Assembly: GCA_018266435.1 (NCBI GenBank)
Contig: JAFEAL010000014.1
Coordinates: 1 to 64,000, forward strand
From: Bacteroidota bacterium
GTDB lineage: Bacteria > Bacteroidota > Bacteroidia > Cytophagales > Cyclobacteriaceae
Reading direction: 5' to 3'
DNA: 64,000 bases
Made by a program: the position numbers and the translations under genes. The notes under the pieces are model-generated. The model made no database searches. It was not told the origin of the DNA and saw only the letters and a program-made list of their open reading frames with translations. This document shows, one piece after another, positions 24,943 through 34,997 of the stretch; the first letter of the stretch is position 1; each line of letters opens with the position of its first letter.

Positions 24943-25773
24943 ATGAAAGCAATAATTAATAAACTGGTTTTGCTGACAATGGGGATACTCTTAGTTGCCT
25001 CTTGCAATAGCGATGAGGCAAAGGTAACCTACTTGGGTGCTACTGCCCCGGGCGTAGTGCTGACCGCATCAACCACCAGTAACATAATACTGAAAAAAGC
25101 AAATGCCGATTCAATCGTCATTCAGTTTAATTGGACTAATCCCAATTATCAATTTTCAAATGGCCCAAGCACGCAAGACGTAAGCTATGCCCTGCAAATT
25201 GATACCACGGGTTCTAACTTTACCAACCCCAACATGGGCATTGTAACGTTTACCAATACCATTACCGATGCGTTTACGGTTAAACAACTGAATACTGCCC
25301 TGAACGGGTTACAGTTGAAGTTTGCCGTCTTTCACCCGTTTGAGTTTAGGGTGAAGGCTACCCTGGCCAATAACAACGAGCCGGTGTATTCTAATGTGGT
25401 TAAAATAAAAATTGCCACTTACCTGGATGTAGTCTATCCCGTGCCGGCTAACTTATACATCACCGGGTCTGCATCTCCAAATGGTTGGATGTCGGGAGGA
25501 GACCCGGTTCCGACAAGCCCAAGCCCGAAGTTTACATTGGTTAACCCCTACACGTTTGTGCTGAGCAATTTCCCGCTCATTGGTGGTCAACAGTTTTTGC
25601 TGGTGCCGGTATATGGCGACTGGACTCACAAATACGCGTCTACGATTACCAACAGTAATCCTGCGGGTGATTTCTTTGTGCCAGATGCATCTAATAACTT
25701 TATTGGGCCGGCTGCCTCGGGCAATTATACCATTACGGTAAACTTCGCAACCGGAAAATTCACCATTCAATAA
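24943..25773 (+). CDS. SusE-like outer-membrane lipoprotein
   Basis: The 276-aa protein has a lipobox LLVASC (Cys21). It contains an N-terminal SusE Ig-like domain (about 30-150; ADSIVIQFNWTNPNYQF, FTVKQLNTALNGLQL) and one C-terminal starch-binding-type module (about 165-276; LYITGSASPNGWMSGGDPVP, LVPVYGDWTHKYAS). It lies 28 nt after susD and probably binds starch on the cell surface. It is shorter than Bacteroides SusE, with one module instead of two. Confidence 0.85.
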   Translation: MKAIINKLVLLTMGILLVASCNSDEAKVTYLGATAPGVVLTASTTSNIILKKANADSIVIQFNWTNPNYQFSNGPSTQDVSYALQIDTTGSNFTNPNMGIVTFTNTITDAFTVKQLNTALNGLQLKFAVFHPFEFRVKATLANNNEPVYSNVVKIKIATYLDVVYPVPANLYITGSASPNGWMSGGDPVPTSPSPKFTLVNPYTFVLSNFPLIGGQQFLLVPVYGDWTHKYASTITNSNPAGDFFVPDASNNFIGPAASGNYTITVNFATGKFTIQ

Positions 25774-25783
25774 CCGATCTGTT

Positions 25784-27490
25784 ATGAAAAATATGAAAAG
25801 TATATTCGCTTTGGTATCAATAACATCTTTGGTGGCAGTAATGTCGTGCCAAAAATTGATTGATGACGGCATCAAGTTTAATAAAAGCAATGCTGCATTT
25901 TCAGCCACACCTTCAACAACAAGCGTGGCCGTGGCGGCAAAGGACTCATTGAAAAAAGCACTCACGTTTACCTGGACTGATCCCAAGTATCCTACCGGGT
26001 TGAGCAACACCAATTTTACAGTGTATGCAGATATAGCCGGAGGGGGATTTAAAAATGTGTACACCAAAACATTTACTGATTCTTTGTCCGGTTCATTCAC
26101 AGGAAAAGAAATCAATGAAATGGCCTTGTTGTTTGGTGGCTCGGTTAACCAGCAGCTAAACCTCGAAATGAAAGTAGTAGCTTCCTTGGCTAACTTCGGT
26201 CAGCCTAAAACATCGAATGTGGTGGCTATTTCCGTAACACCTTATGGTGATTTGTCGTTGTCAGCTGATTCACTTAGTGTAGTATGTACTGCTGCAAATT
26301 CTGGAAATAAGGGAAGCACCTTCTTATGGACACCCGCATTTACCGGCTACAATGGTACCGTTACCTATCAGCTTCAATATGCCCTGAAAAAAAATGGTTT
26401 TGGTTCGCCAGTTTCAGTAGGGGTAACTTCTTTTAATAAAACATTTACCAAACTGGACCTGAATAAAATAGCCGGTGCGGTGGGTGTGACTCCTGGCGCT
26501 AAAGACACAGTAGACTTTAGAATCTCGGCTACCAGCAGTGCCGGTAAAACGCTCTACTCCAATACCGTAGCCGTAATTATCTCTACGTTTGCAGCCTACA
26601 ACTCCATTGATATTATTGGTGACGCCACACCGGGGGGCTGGGGCACCGGCACAGAAATGTACCGGCCTGATCCGGTCAATAACCCGGCCAATTGGACTGT
26701 TACTTTAAAATTGATTGGAGGTAATTCAGCTAAGTTCAGAACTGATCAGTCGTGGACTACCAACTGGGGAGCAAGTGCATGGCCTACCGGAACCGGAACA
26801 CAGGGTGGAAACAACATTCCGGTAGCTTCTTCGGGTTGGTATCAAATTAATTTTAATGCCGGCACCGGAGTGTATGGGTTCACGCTACTATCACCAACAA
26901 CCTATGCCAACATCAGCTTGATAGGTGATTTCAATAGCTGGGGTGGGGATGATGACCTGACGGCAGATGCCAGCGGCCACATTTGGACGGGAACTGTTTC
27001 CATTGCCGGTGCAGGTGGAATTAAATTCCGCGCTAACCATGGGTGGACAACCTCTTGGGGTAGCAGCACTTTCCCTTCAGGCTATTCTTCAACCAGTGGT
27101 GGTAATATCAACATTACTGCGGGCAACTACTTTGTTTACTTCAACGATGTATCAGGTGAGTTTTTCTTCGGTAACACAACTAATAACCCTGGTGCAGGTA
27201 CACCCTATGGACAAATTGGGCTTATTGGAGACAGTACACCCGGTGGTTGGAGCACCGATTCATTTATGATTCAAAACCCCGCCAACCCGTATAAGTGGTC
27301 TCTTAAAATTGCACTTGGAGCGGGCGGTGCTAAGTTCAGGGCAAATGCAGCGTGGACTACCAATTGGGGAAATACTACTTTTCCCAATGGTATAGGTACC
27401 CTGGGTGGGGCTAATATTGCAGTTACCCCTGCCGGTAATTATGCGGTCACATTTAATTCTGCTACGGGAGAATACACATTCACCCAATGA
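25784..27490 (+). CDS. SusE/SusF-like lipoprotein with three tandem starch-binding modules
   Basis: The 568-aa protein has lipobox VAVMSC (Cys22). It contains two Ig-like domains (about 25-150 and 151-268) and three tandem modules of about 90-100 aa that start IDIIGDATPGGWG, ISLIGDFNSWGG and IGLIGDSTPGGWS. Each module repeats the pattern KFR-x4-WTT-x-WG. The gene lies 10 nt after susE. The design matches SusF of Bacteroides, which has three starch-binding modules. It ends before a clear terminator, closing the susCDEF transcript. Confidence 0.87.
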   Translation: MKNMKSIFALVSITSLVAVMSCQKLIDDGIKFNKSNAAFSATPSTTSVAVAAKDSLKKALTFTWTDPKYPTGLSNTNFTVYADIAGGGFKNVYTKTFTDSLSGSFTGKEINEMALLFGGSVNQQLNLEMKVVASLANFGQPKTSNVVAISVTPYGDLSLSADSLSVVCTAANSGNKGSTFLWTPAFTGYNGTVTYQLQYALKKNGFGSPVSVGVTSFNKTFTKLDLNKIAGAVGVTPGAKDTVDFRISATSSAGKTLYSNTVAVIISTFAAYNSIDIIGDATPGGWGTGTEMYRPDPVNNPANWTVTLKLIGGNSAKFRTDQSWTTNWGASAWPTGTGTQGGNNIPVASSGWYQINFNAGTGVYGFTLLSPTTYANISLIGDFNSWGGDDDLTADASGHIWTGTVSIAGAGGIKFRANHGWTTSWGSSTFPSGYSSTSGGNINITAGNYFVYFNDVSGEFFFGNTTNNPGAGTPYGQIGLIGDSTPGGWSTDSFMIQNPANPYKWSLKIALGAGGAKFRANAAWTTNWGNTTFPNGIGTLGGANIAVTPAGNYAVTFNSATGEYTFTQ

Positions 27491-27504
27491 TGAAATAGTA
27501 TGTT

Positions 27505-27538
27505 AAAAAATCAGGGGCTTCGTGCCCCTGATTTTTTT
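27505..27538 (+). terminator. Rho-independent terminator after the susF-like gene
   Basis: An A-tract, an 8-bp stem TCAGGGGC/GCCCCTGA, the loop TTCGT and seven T. With the A and T tracts the stem extends further and could act on both strands. Confidence 0.93.
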
Positions 27539-27545
27539 ATCTTTA
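27538..27545 (+). promoter_or_regulatory. Possible -7 element for the secreted amylase gene
   Basis: TATCTTTA differs from TAnnTTTG only at the last base and lies 22 nt before the ATG at 27568, immediately after the terminator. Confidence 0.4.
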
Positions 27546-27567
27546 GTATGAAATTTAATTATGTCGA

Positions 27568-30420
27568 ATGAAAAGATCGTTACTTATTATTTTTCTTGCC
27601 GGGTTGGGTTCTCTTGGGTGGGCGCAAAATAAAGTAACGCTTAACCCCAGCATTACTCCTGCGCTATTTCATTACAATGATCAAATCACGGTAACGTATG
27701 ATGTAACCGGCACAACGATGGCCAGTTTAACCAATGCCTGGGTATGGGTATGGATACCCCTACCACCTAACAGTTCCATCAACGCCAAGTACGACATCAG
27801 CCCGGCCACGGCTGCGGCTGCCCCGGCCCAATGCACCAAGTCAACACCCAGCGGCAAAACTCTTTTTACGATCACTTTTAAACCTTCTGATTTCTTTAGT
27901 TCTGATATCAGCACACAAACACAAATAGGAATTTTGCTCAAAGGCACGGATTGGCCCAATGGGCAGACCACGGATTTTGTGACTAATTTTTTGATGGGCA
28001 GCAATTTTCAAACTACGTTAATTTCACCTACAACTAACTCGCAGTTTGTAACCAACGGCAGTACTGTGTTGGTGCAAGCCTCGGCCTCAACTTCGGCTCA
28101 ATTCAATTTATACATCAATAATACACTATTCAATTCGGCTTCTTCCATCATCAACTACCAGATTAACCTCACCGCCAGCGATTCGGTAAAATACTATTTG
28201 TGCAATTTGGTTATCACTGCGGGCACCAGCATTGATACGCTTTCGTTCAGTTATCTTTTTTCACAGCCCAGCCCCGTGGCTACCCGCCCTGCAGCAATCA
28301 TTGACGGCATCAACTACAATGCGGGCGATCAAACCCAAGTAACACTTTGCTTTTGGGCACCCAACAAAACTTCGGTTTATGCCTTTGGCGATTTCAGCAA
28401 CTGGATTGTGTCTTCAAAATATTTAATGAACCGGGATGGCGAACATTTCTGGATTCAACTTACCGGGCTTACTCCGGGCAAAGAATACGCATTTCAATAT
28501 TTGGTGAATGATACCCTGAAAATTGCCGACCCTTATACCGATAAGACATTAAATTACCAGGACGACAACCTGATACCCTCCACCACTTATCCTAACCTGA
28601 AACCTTACCCCGCCCGGGCGGTGAACAGCCAGTGGTACTTCAACCGCCTCTCGGTGTTTCAAACCGGGCAAACTCCTTATGCATGGAAAACCACTAACTA
28701 TACCAAACCGGCTAAAGAAAAACTGGTGATTTATGAATTACTCATCCGCGATTTTTTCGACAGCAACCACCGCAGCTTTCAAAGCCTGATTGATACCATT
28801 TCGTATTTCAAACGGTTAGGAATCAATGCCATTGAACTGATGCCCGTAGCCGAATTTAATGGCGAGATCGGCTGGGGCTACAACCCCACGTTTATGTTTG
28901 CTGTGCAAAAATACTATGGCCCCAAAGATAAGCTCAAAGAATTTGTAGATACGTGCCACGCCAACGGCATAGCGGTGATTCTCGATTTGGTGATGAACCA
29001 CCAAGACATCCCTAATTCGTATGCTATGCTCGATTATGATTTTGTCAACAACAAGCCCAAGTCGTCTAACAAATGGTTTAATGTGGTGGCGCCACATCCG
29101 TACAGTGTTTTTAATGATCTGAACCACGATAGTCCCTACACCCGAAAATATTTAGACACCATCAACTACTATTGGATGCATGAATTTAAAGTGGACGGCT
29201 ACCGCTACGATTTGTCGAAAGGCTTTACCCAATTTTACAGTGGCAGCAACGTAGGCTTATGGGGTCAGTATGATCAATCGCGTATCAATAACCTTGATCG
29301 CATGGCTCAGGTGTTGTGGTCAAAATACCCCGATGCTTACATCATCCTCGAACACTTTGCGGCCAACTCAGAAGAAACCGTGCTGGCCAACTACCAGGTG
29401 AGCCAGGGGCAAGGCATGATGTTGTGGGAAAATTTTAACTATGCCTACGGGCAAAATACCATGGGTTACTCCAGCGGTGCAGATATTTCGCAAATGTATT
29501 ATGGCAACAAAGGCTGGACAGCCCCGCGCGCGGTGGGCTACATGGAAAGCCATGACGAAGAACGGCTGATGTATGAAAACGAACAATTCGGAAACGTGTC
29601 GGGAAGTTATTCTGTCAAAATGCTTGATACAGCTTTGGTGCGCATGAAAGCTGCGGCATTGCTTTTTTATACTATTCCCGGCCCTAAGATGTTGTGGGAG
29701 TTTGGCGAACTGGGCTATGACTTCAGCATTAACGCATGCCAGGACGGAACGGTGAACAGCAACTGTCGGTTGGACCCTAAGCCGGTACACTGGGATTACC
29801 TGCAAAATGCAAACCGAAAGTCATTGTGGTACCACACCGCAGACCTGATGCGGTTGCGTAAAAATTTTCCGCTCTTTACCACTACCGGGGTAGCCCAGTT
29901 TACAACCTCGGGATTAGTGCAGCAACTCACCTTGAAGAACACGCCTTATACCGCCACCCCTGCTGATTCTACTCAAATGAATGTGCAGATAGTGGCTAAT
30001 TTTGATGTAACCCCGCAGGCAGCCACCCTTATGTTTCCACATGCCGGCACATGGTATGATTATTACAATAGAAATGTGTCACTCAATGTACCCACCGGTT
30101 CGGTAGTCCAGATTATAGATCCGGGGGTTTACAAACTGTACACCGATGTGAAGATTACTTCCATGGCTACGATTACCGGCATAGAAAACCACACCGATGT
30201 TGACGTAACTATTTTTCCCAACCCGGTAAAAACCCGGCTGAATGTAAGCACTACTGACCCGGTGCAGCACCTTCAGGTGCGCACCGTAACGGGTGCATTG
30301 GTAAACCCCGCTCGCATAGATGACACCTCGTGGGATTTCAGTTCACTTTCAACGGGGCTTTATATTGTTGAAATCAATACCGGCTCAGGGTGGGTGAGAA
30401 AAAAAGTGATTAAGTATTAA
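27568..30420 (+). CDS. Secreted GH13 alpha-amylase family enzyme with CBM48 and T9SS sorting domain
   Basis: The 950-aa protein has a signal peptide (to about GWAQ, residue 20), an N-terminal beta domain (about 21-225), a CBM48-like module (about 250-345; FWAPNKTSVYAFGDFSNW), the GH13 barrel and a C-terminal type A T9SS sorting domain (about 880-950; FPNPVKTRLNV ... VRKKVIKY). GH13 residues are the nucleophile D548 (GYRYDLSKGF), acid/base E595 (IILEHF) and D663 (SHDEERL). It is therefore exported to the surface or medium and starts the attack on starch. CBM48 points to branched glucans, including pullulan- or glycogen-type activity. Confidence 0.92.
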   Translation: MKRSLLIIFLAGLGSLGWAQNKVTLNPSITPALFHYNDQITVTYDVTGTTMASLTNAWVWVWIPLPPNSSINAKYDISPATAAAAPAQCTKSTPSGKTLFTITFKPSDFFSSDISTQTQIGILLKGTDWPNGQTTDFVTNFLMGSNFQTTLISPTTNSQFVTNGSTVLVQASASTSAQFNLYINNTLFNSASSIINYQINLTASDSVKYYLCNLVITAGTSIDTLSFSYLFSQPSPVATRPAAIIDGINYNAGDQTQVTLCFWAPNKTSVYAFGDFSNWIVSSKYLMNRDGEHFWIQLTGLTPGKEYAFQYLVNDTLKIADPYTDKTLNYQDDNLIPSTTYPNLKPYPARAVNSQWYFNRLSVFQTGQTPYAWKTTNYTKPAKEKLVIYELLIRDFFDSNHRSFQSLIDTISYFKRLGINAIELMPVAEFNGEIGWGYNPTFMFAVQKYYGPKDKLKEFVDTCHANGIAVILDLVMNHQDIPNSYAMLDYDFVNNKPKSSNKWFNVVAPHPYSVFNDLNHDSPYTRKYLDTINYYWMHEFKVDGYRYDLSKGFTQFYSGSNVGLWGQYDQSRINNLDRMAQVLWSKYPDAYIILEHFAANSEETVLANYQVSQGQGMMLWENFNYAYGQNTMGYSSGADISQMYYGNKGWTAPRAVGYMESHDEERLMYENEQFGNVSGSYSVKMLDTALVRMKAAALLFYTIPGPKMLWEFGELGYDFSINACQDGTVNSNCRLDPKPVHWDYLQNANRKSLWYHTADLMRLRKNFPLFTTTGVAQFTTSGLVQQLTLKNTPYTATPADSTQMNVQIVANFDVTPQAATLMFPHAGTWYDYYNRNVSLNVPTGSVVQIIDPGVYKLYTDVKITSMATITGIENHTDVDVTIFPNPVKTRLNVSTTDPVQHLQVRTVTGALVNPARIDDTSWDFSSLSTGLYIVEINTGSGWVRKKVIKY

Positions 30421-30512
30421 TTGCTGCCAACCCGGTATCGGCTCTCTGCCTCGGAGGATGATGCTGAACATGGCCCGTGCTAAATTGTAGATGAACCATA
30501 ACCCCCAGCCCC

Positions 30513-32363
30513 ATGAATAAAATTGTACTGCTCTTTTTGTCGGTCTCATTTTTTTGTCAGGCCCAAAAAAAAACCAAACCCGAGTTTGACCGTGTGGAGC
30601 CTGCCTTTTGGTGGGTGGGCATGAAAAACAGTGAACTGCAAATTCTTTTTTATAATCACAGTGCCAACCTGGGCAGTTACGAAGCTTCGCTGAATTATGC
30701 GGGCGTTTCCATCAAAGAAAAAATTACAGTAGAAAACCCGCACTACCTTTTTTTAAAACTGGAAGTGAGCCCATCGACTAAGGCCGGAATAATTCCTATT
30801 CAATTTAAAGCGGGAAAAAAATCGTTTACCTATTCGTATGAGCTGAAAAATAAATCAACGGCAGCCAACCGCATTCAGGGGTTTAACTCCAGCGATGTGC
30901 TGTACCTGATTATGCCCGATCGCTTTGCCAATGGCGACATAAAAAATGATTCATTGCCGGGGTTTTACGAAGGCGTACACCGTGAGAAGTCGTTTGGCCG
31001 GCACGGGGGCGACTTGAAAGGAATTTCTGACCACCTGGATTTCATTCAGGAACTGGGCGTAACTACACTGTGGCTCAATCCGGTTTTAGAGAACAACCAA
31101 AAACGCGAAAGTTACCACGGCTATGCCATCACCGATTTTTATAAAGTGGATGCACGGTTCGGCTCGAACGAAGAGTATGTGTTGCTGATTGAAAAATGCC
31201 ACGCGCGCGGCCTGAAGATGGTGCAAGATATGGTGATCAACCACATGGGCAACTACAACTGGCTGATGTTGGATTTGCCCGAAAAAAACTGGGTGCACCA
31301 GTTTCCTGAATTTACCCGCTCAAACTACCGCAGCGAAGTAGTTTCTGACCCGTATCAATCGCAGTATGATTTAAACAAAATGACCAACGGCTGGTTTGAC
31401 TACACCATGCCCGACATCAACCAAAGTAATCCGTTGTTTGCTACTTACCTCATCCAAAATACCTTGTGGTGGATTGAGTACGCTGGCATTGACGGCATTC
31501 GCATGGACACCTACCCTTATCCCGACAGAGCGTATATGGCCCGGTGGGCAAAAGAAGTGTTGACTGAATACCCCAAGTTCAACATCGTGGGCGAGGTGCT
31601 GGTAAACTCAAAACCCATGGTGGGTTATTGGCAAAAAGATGCTCTTAACAAAGATGGGTACCAATCCAATTTACCTTCGGTCATCGATTTTCCACTGACC
31701 AATGCCGTAAATGCAGCACTGAATGAAAAAGGATCGTGGGATGGCGGCCTCTCGCGTCTGTACACCACCCTGGCTCATGATTTTATTTATCCTAATGCCA
31801 ATGGCAACGTAACGTTTCTCGATAACCACGACATGAGCCGGTATTTTTTTAACATGGGCCGCGACCTGAATAAATTTAAAATGGGATTAATTTTTTTAAT
31901 GACTACGCGTGGCATTCCTCAACTCTATTACGGCACCGAGCTTTTGATGGACGGCAACTACTCCATTCACCCTACGGTGCGCATGGAGGTGCCGGGCGGA
32001 TGGCCGGGTGATCAAGTCAATGAGTTTACCCGGGCGGGACGCACGAAAGAACAAAATGAGGCGTATGATTTTATGAGCAAGCTGTTGCAGTGGAGAAAAA
32101 CCAAACCGGTCATTCACTCCGGAAAACTGACCCAGTTTATTCCGGAAGACAATGTGTATGTTTATTTTCGCCACCAGGCCAACGAAACAGTAATGGTGCT
32201 CATGAATGGAAATGATAAAGAAATGAAAATCAATACCAGCCGTTACAGCGAGTGCATGAAGGGCAAGACGAAAGCCGTGAATGTGTTGAGTGCAGAGGTC
32301 TTGCAAAACATACAAGAGATTACACTCCCGTCCATGACGGCCGTAATTTTAGAATTGCAGTAA
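30513..32363 (+). CDS. SusA-like GH13 neopullulanase/cyclomaltodextrinase
   Basis: The 616-aa protein has a signal peptide (to about CQAQ, residue 18), an N-terminal cyclomaltodextrinase-type beta domain (about 25-115; PAFWWVGMKNSELQILFY) and a GH13 barrel: LWLNPVLENN, nucleophile D332 (GIRMDTYPYPD), acid/base E361 (IVGEVLVNSK) and D440 (FLDNHDMSRYF). It lacks a sorting domain and is thus probably periplasmic, cutting imported maltodextrins. It follows the amylase gene by 92 nt on the same strand. Confidence 0.92.
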   Translation: MNKIVLLFLSVSFFCQAQKKTKPEFDRVEPAFWWVGMKNSELQILFYNHSANLGSYEASLNYAGVSIKEKITVENPHYLFLKLEVSPSTKAGIIPIQFKAGKKSFTYSYELKNKSTAANRIQGFNSSDVLYLIMPDRFANGDIKNDSLPGFYEGVHREKSFGRHGGDLKGISDHLDFIQELGVTTLWLNPVLENNQKRESYHGYAITDFYKVDARFGSNEEYVLLIEKCHARGLKMVQDMVINHMGNYNWLMLDLPEKNWVHQFPEFTRSNYRSEVVSDPYQSQYDLNKMTNGWFDYTMPDINQSNPLFATYLIQNTLWWIEYAGIDGIRMDTYPYPDRAYMARWAKEVLTEYPKFNIVGEVLVNSKPMVGYWQKDALNKDGYQSNLPSVIDFPLTNAVNAALNEKGSWDGGLSRLYTTLAHDFIYPNANGNVTFLDNHDMSRYFFNMGRDLNKFKMGLIFLMTTRGIPQLYYGTELLMDGNYSIHPTVRMEVPGGWPGDQVNEFTRAGRTKEQNEAYDFMSKLLQWRKTKPVIHSGKLTQFIPEDNVYVYFRHQANETVMVLMNGNDKEMKINTSRYSECMKGKTKAVNVLSAEVLQNIQEITLPSMTAVILELQ

Positions 32364-32378
32364 TCAAACGAAAGGCAC

Positions 32379-33422
32379 TCAATTCAGAAAGGCATCCATC
32401 GCTGCGGTGGGCTTACCGGTGTTGTCAAAAGCACCGAGTGTGTACCCCTGCCAGTTGTTGTAACATTCAGGCTCCCAGTAAAACACACCCAGCCCATTGT
32501 TGCCAGAAATGTTTTTGGTTTTAGTAAGAATATCGAGTAAAAAGGATTTGGCATCAGCCGGGTCGTTATACGGCATACCTACTTCTACCACCATTACCGG
32601 GGTGCCATACCGCGCAATCAGGCTGGTCATGTTGCTCAGGCAATTGGTGTTAACCGCGGCCCATCCGCTGTTTCCCTGGGGTGCATAAGCCGGGTACAAC
32701 GACATACCGATGATGTCCCAACTCACTCCGTTGGCTTTCAGCCCGTCAAACATCCAGGTGAAGAGAGAATTGTCATATCCATTCGACAAATGAACGATTA
32801 CTTGTGAAGTAGGGCTGACCGACTTAACGGCAGCATACCCGGCTTTGATCAGGTTGGCAAAATTGGCCATTGAGGCAGAGGCTCGCCCGTCTTCCCACAG
32901 CATGCCATCGTTGGTTTCATTTCCGATCTGCACCCAGTCGGGGGTGATGCCGCTAAGTTTGAGCGTGTCCATTACTCCCGTAGTGTACGTTGAAACTGCG
33001 GTGGTCAGTTGGCCGATATTAAATGTTGACCAGGCTGCGGGTTTGGGTTGGTGGCTGGGGTCAGCCCAGGTATCGCTGTAATGAAAATCAATCATGATTC
33101 TCATGCCCAGTGCCTGGGCACGCACGGCTTTGGCCACTACGTCTTTGGTGTTGTTCCAGCCGGCCGGTGGATTGACCCAGGCCCGCAGGCGAATAGAATT
33201 GATTCCAAGATCTTTCAACAACGACATGCACTCTTGTTGTGTTCCCTGGCTGTTGTAAAACTTTATGCCGCTGGCTTCCATTTGAGTAAGCCAACTGACA
33301 TCGGCTCCTTTAGCAAAGACAGGCAGTGTAGCGGGAGGTGTGGCCGTATTGGATTTAGAACAGGAAACAAAAATTGCGGTAACCAGAAGGAAGAGAAAAA
33401 TGTTTTTCAGCGGATGGTTCAT
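32379..33422 (-). CDS. GH53 arabinogalactan endo-beta-1,4-galactanase, lipoprotein
   Basis: GH53 enzymes cut beta-1,4-galactan side chains of pectin. The 347-aa protein starts at ATG 33422 (MNHPLKNIFLFLLVTAIFVSC), giving a lipobox. An upstream ATG at 33452 adds only hydrophilic residues before the signal. The family pattern is clear: FAKGADVSWLTQMEASGIKFY, SIRLRAWVNPPAGW, MIDFHYSDTWADPSHQPKPAAW, acid/base E169 in QIGNETNDGMLW and nucleophile E280 in VVEVGMPY. It is convergent with the SusA-like gene, 15 nt apart, but is not an alpha-glucan enzyme. No galactan-specific SusCD pair is nearby. Confidence 0.92.
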   Translation of the reverse strand: MNHPLKNIFLFLLVTAIFVSCSKSNTATPPATLPVFAKGADVSWLTQMEASGIKFYNSQGTQQECMSLLKDLGINSIRLRAWVNPPAGWNNTKDVVAKAVRAQALGMRIMIDFHYSDTWADPSHQPKPAAWSTFNIGQLTTAVSTYTTGVMDTLKLSGITPDWVQIGNETNDGMLWEDGRASASMANFANLIKAGYAAVKSVSPTSQVIVHLSNGYDNSLFTWMFDGLKANGVSWDIIGMSLYPAYAPQGNSGWAAVNTNCLSNMTSLIARYGTPVMVVEVGMPYNDPADAKSFLLDILTKTKNISGNNGLGVFYWEPECYNNWQGYTLGAFDNTGKPTAAMDAFLN

Positions 33423-33526
33423 AGGATTTAAATATTTGTATAACGATGGCATAACAAGACGAATACTATTGTTGTCTGAGGGGTGTAAGGTGCAGGTTTA
33501 TTCAGTGCCTGCCGGGTAAAATGTTT

Positions 33527-34870
33527 TCAAACACCCGTATAATTAAACGGACTGATCTTCTTCATATTCTCTTTCACTTCCTTTCTCACATCAAGTCCAT
33601 CAATAAATGCCTGGATTGATTCTTTGGTGATCTTTTCTTTTTTGCGGGTAAGTTCTTTTAATGCTTCGTACGGATTAGGGTAGCCTTCTTTTCTCAAAAT
33701 GGTTTGAATGGCCTCGGCCACCACAGCCCAGTTTTCGTCCAGATCATGATCTATGGCGGGCTTGTTCAATTCAAGTTTAGCGATTCCTTTCTGCAGAGAT
33801 TTCAGGGCAATCCATGTATGTGCCAGTGGCACCCCCACATTTCGCAGCACGGTTGAGTCGGTCAGGTCTCGCTGAAGACGCGAAACCGGAAGTTTGGCCG
33901 ACAGATGTTCAAACAATGCGTTGGCCATTCCTAAGTTGCCTTCGGCATTTTCAAAATCAATGGGATTTACTTTGTGAGGCATGGCACTGCTCCCCACTTC
34001 ACCTGCTTTGATTTTCTGATTAAAATAACCCATCGAGATGTATTGCCACACATCGCGGCTGTAGTCGATGAGTATGGTATTGATGCGCTTCAGGTTATCG
34101 AAGAGTGCCGCCAGGTTATCGTAGTGTTCAATCTGCGTAGTGGGATGGCTTCGCGCTAACCCTAAATATTTTTTTACGAAAGAATTTCCAAAATCAACCC
34201 AGTTGATTTCAGCATAGGCTGCCAGGTGTGCATTGAAATTGCCGGTAGCTCCGCCAAATTTTGCTGAGTGTGGAATTATTTTTAACAGCTCAAGCTGTTG
34301 GTTGATTCGCTTACTAAATACAGCGATCTCTTTTCCCAGTCGGGTGGGAGAGGCCGGCTGCCCGTGAGTATGAGCCAGCAAGGCTACCTCTTTCCAGGCT
34401 GCGGTTTGGGCATCCAGCGCAGCCACCAGTTTGTTTACTTCGGGCAGAAATTCTTTTTCTAAAAATTCTTTTAACAACAGCGGAATGGATGTGTTGTTAA
34501 TATCTTGTGAAGTCAGGCCGAAATGAATAAACTCTTTATAAGATGAAAGGCCGAGTTTATCAAATTCATTTTTTATAAAGTATTCCACTGCTTTCACATC
34601 GTGGTTAGTGGTTTTTTCAATTTCCTTTATGTGGAGAGCGTCTTGTTCGGAGAAATGCTCATAGAATTTACGAAGGTGGGTAAACTTATCTTTCGAAAAA
34701 GACTTCAATTGAGGTAAAGGAAACTCACACAAGGCAATGAAATATTCTACTTCCACCAAAACCCGGTAGCGCATCAGGGCATACTCAGAAAAATAAGCCG
34801 ATAAATTTTTTACAGATTCAAAATAGCGGCCATCAATGGGAGAGATGGCAGTAAGTGTATTGAGTTGCAA
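33527..34870 (-). CDS. purB: Adenylosuccinate lyase
   Basis: PurB catalyses two fumarate-releasing steps of purine synthesis, including adenylosuccinate to AMP. The 447-aa protein begins LNTALTAISPIDGRYF-like (LNTLTAISPIDGRYFESV), carries the catalytic His region EIEKTTNHDVKAVEYF and HTHGQPASPTRLGKE, and the lyase signature GEVGSSAMPHKVNPIDFENAEGN. Its length is close to that of E. coli PurB (456 aa). It is transcribed alone, with no other purine gene nearby. Confidence 0.96.
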   Translation of the reverse strand: MQLNTLTAISPIDGRYFESVKNLSAYFSEYALMRYRVLVEVEYFIALCEFPLPQLKSFSKDKFTHLRKFYEHFSEQDALHIKEIEKTTNHDVKAVEYFIKNEFDKLGLSSYKEFIHFGLTSQDINNTSIPLLLKEFLEKEFLPEVNKLVAALDAQTAAWKEVALLAHTHGQPASPTRLGKEIAVFSKRINQQLELLKIIPHSAKFGGATGNFNAHLAAYAEINWVDFGNSFVKKYLGLARSHPTTQIEHYDNLAALFDNLKRINTILIDYSRDVWQYISMGYFNQKIKAGEVGSSAMPHKVNPIDFENAEGNLGMANALFEHLSAKLPVSRLQRDLTDSTVLRNVGVPLAHTWIALKSLQKGIAKLELNKPAIDHDLDENWAVVAEAIQTILRKEGYPNPYEALKELTRKKEKITKESIQAFIDGLDVRKEVKENMKKISPFNYTGV

Positions 34871-34997
34871 GTCAAAATAAATTAAGTGATAAAGTTAGTA
34901 AACCGGATTAACAACCTCTTAACAAATTACCTCTTATTTTCAAATAATTCAGTTTCTCTTTATTGACATGGGTGGTTATTTTGCACCCGTTCGAATT

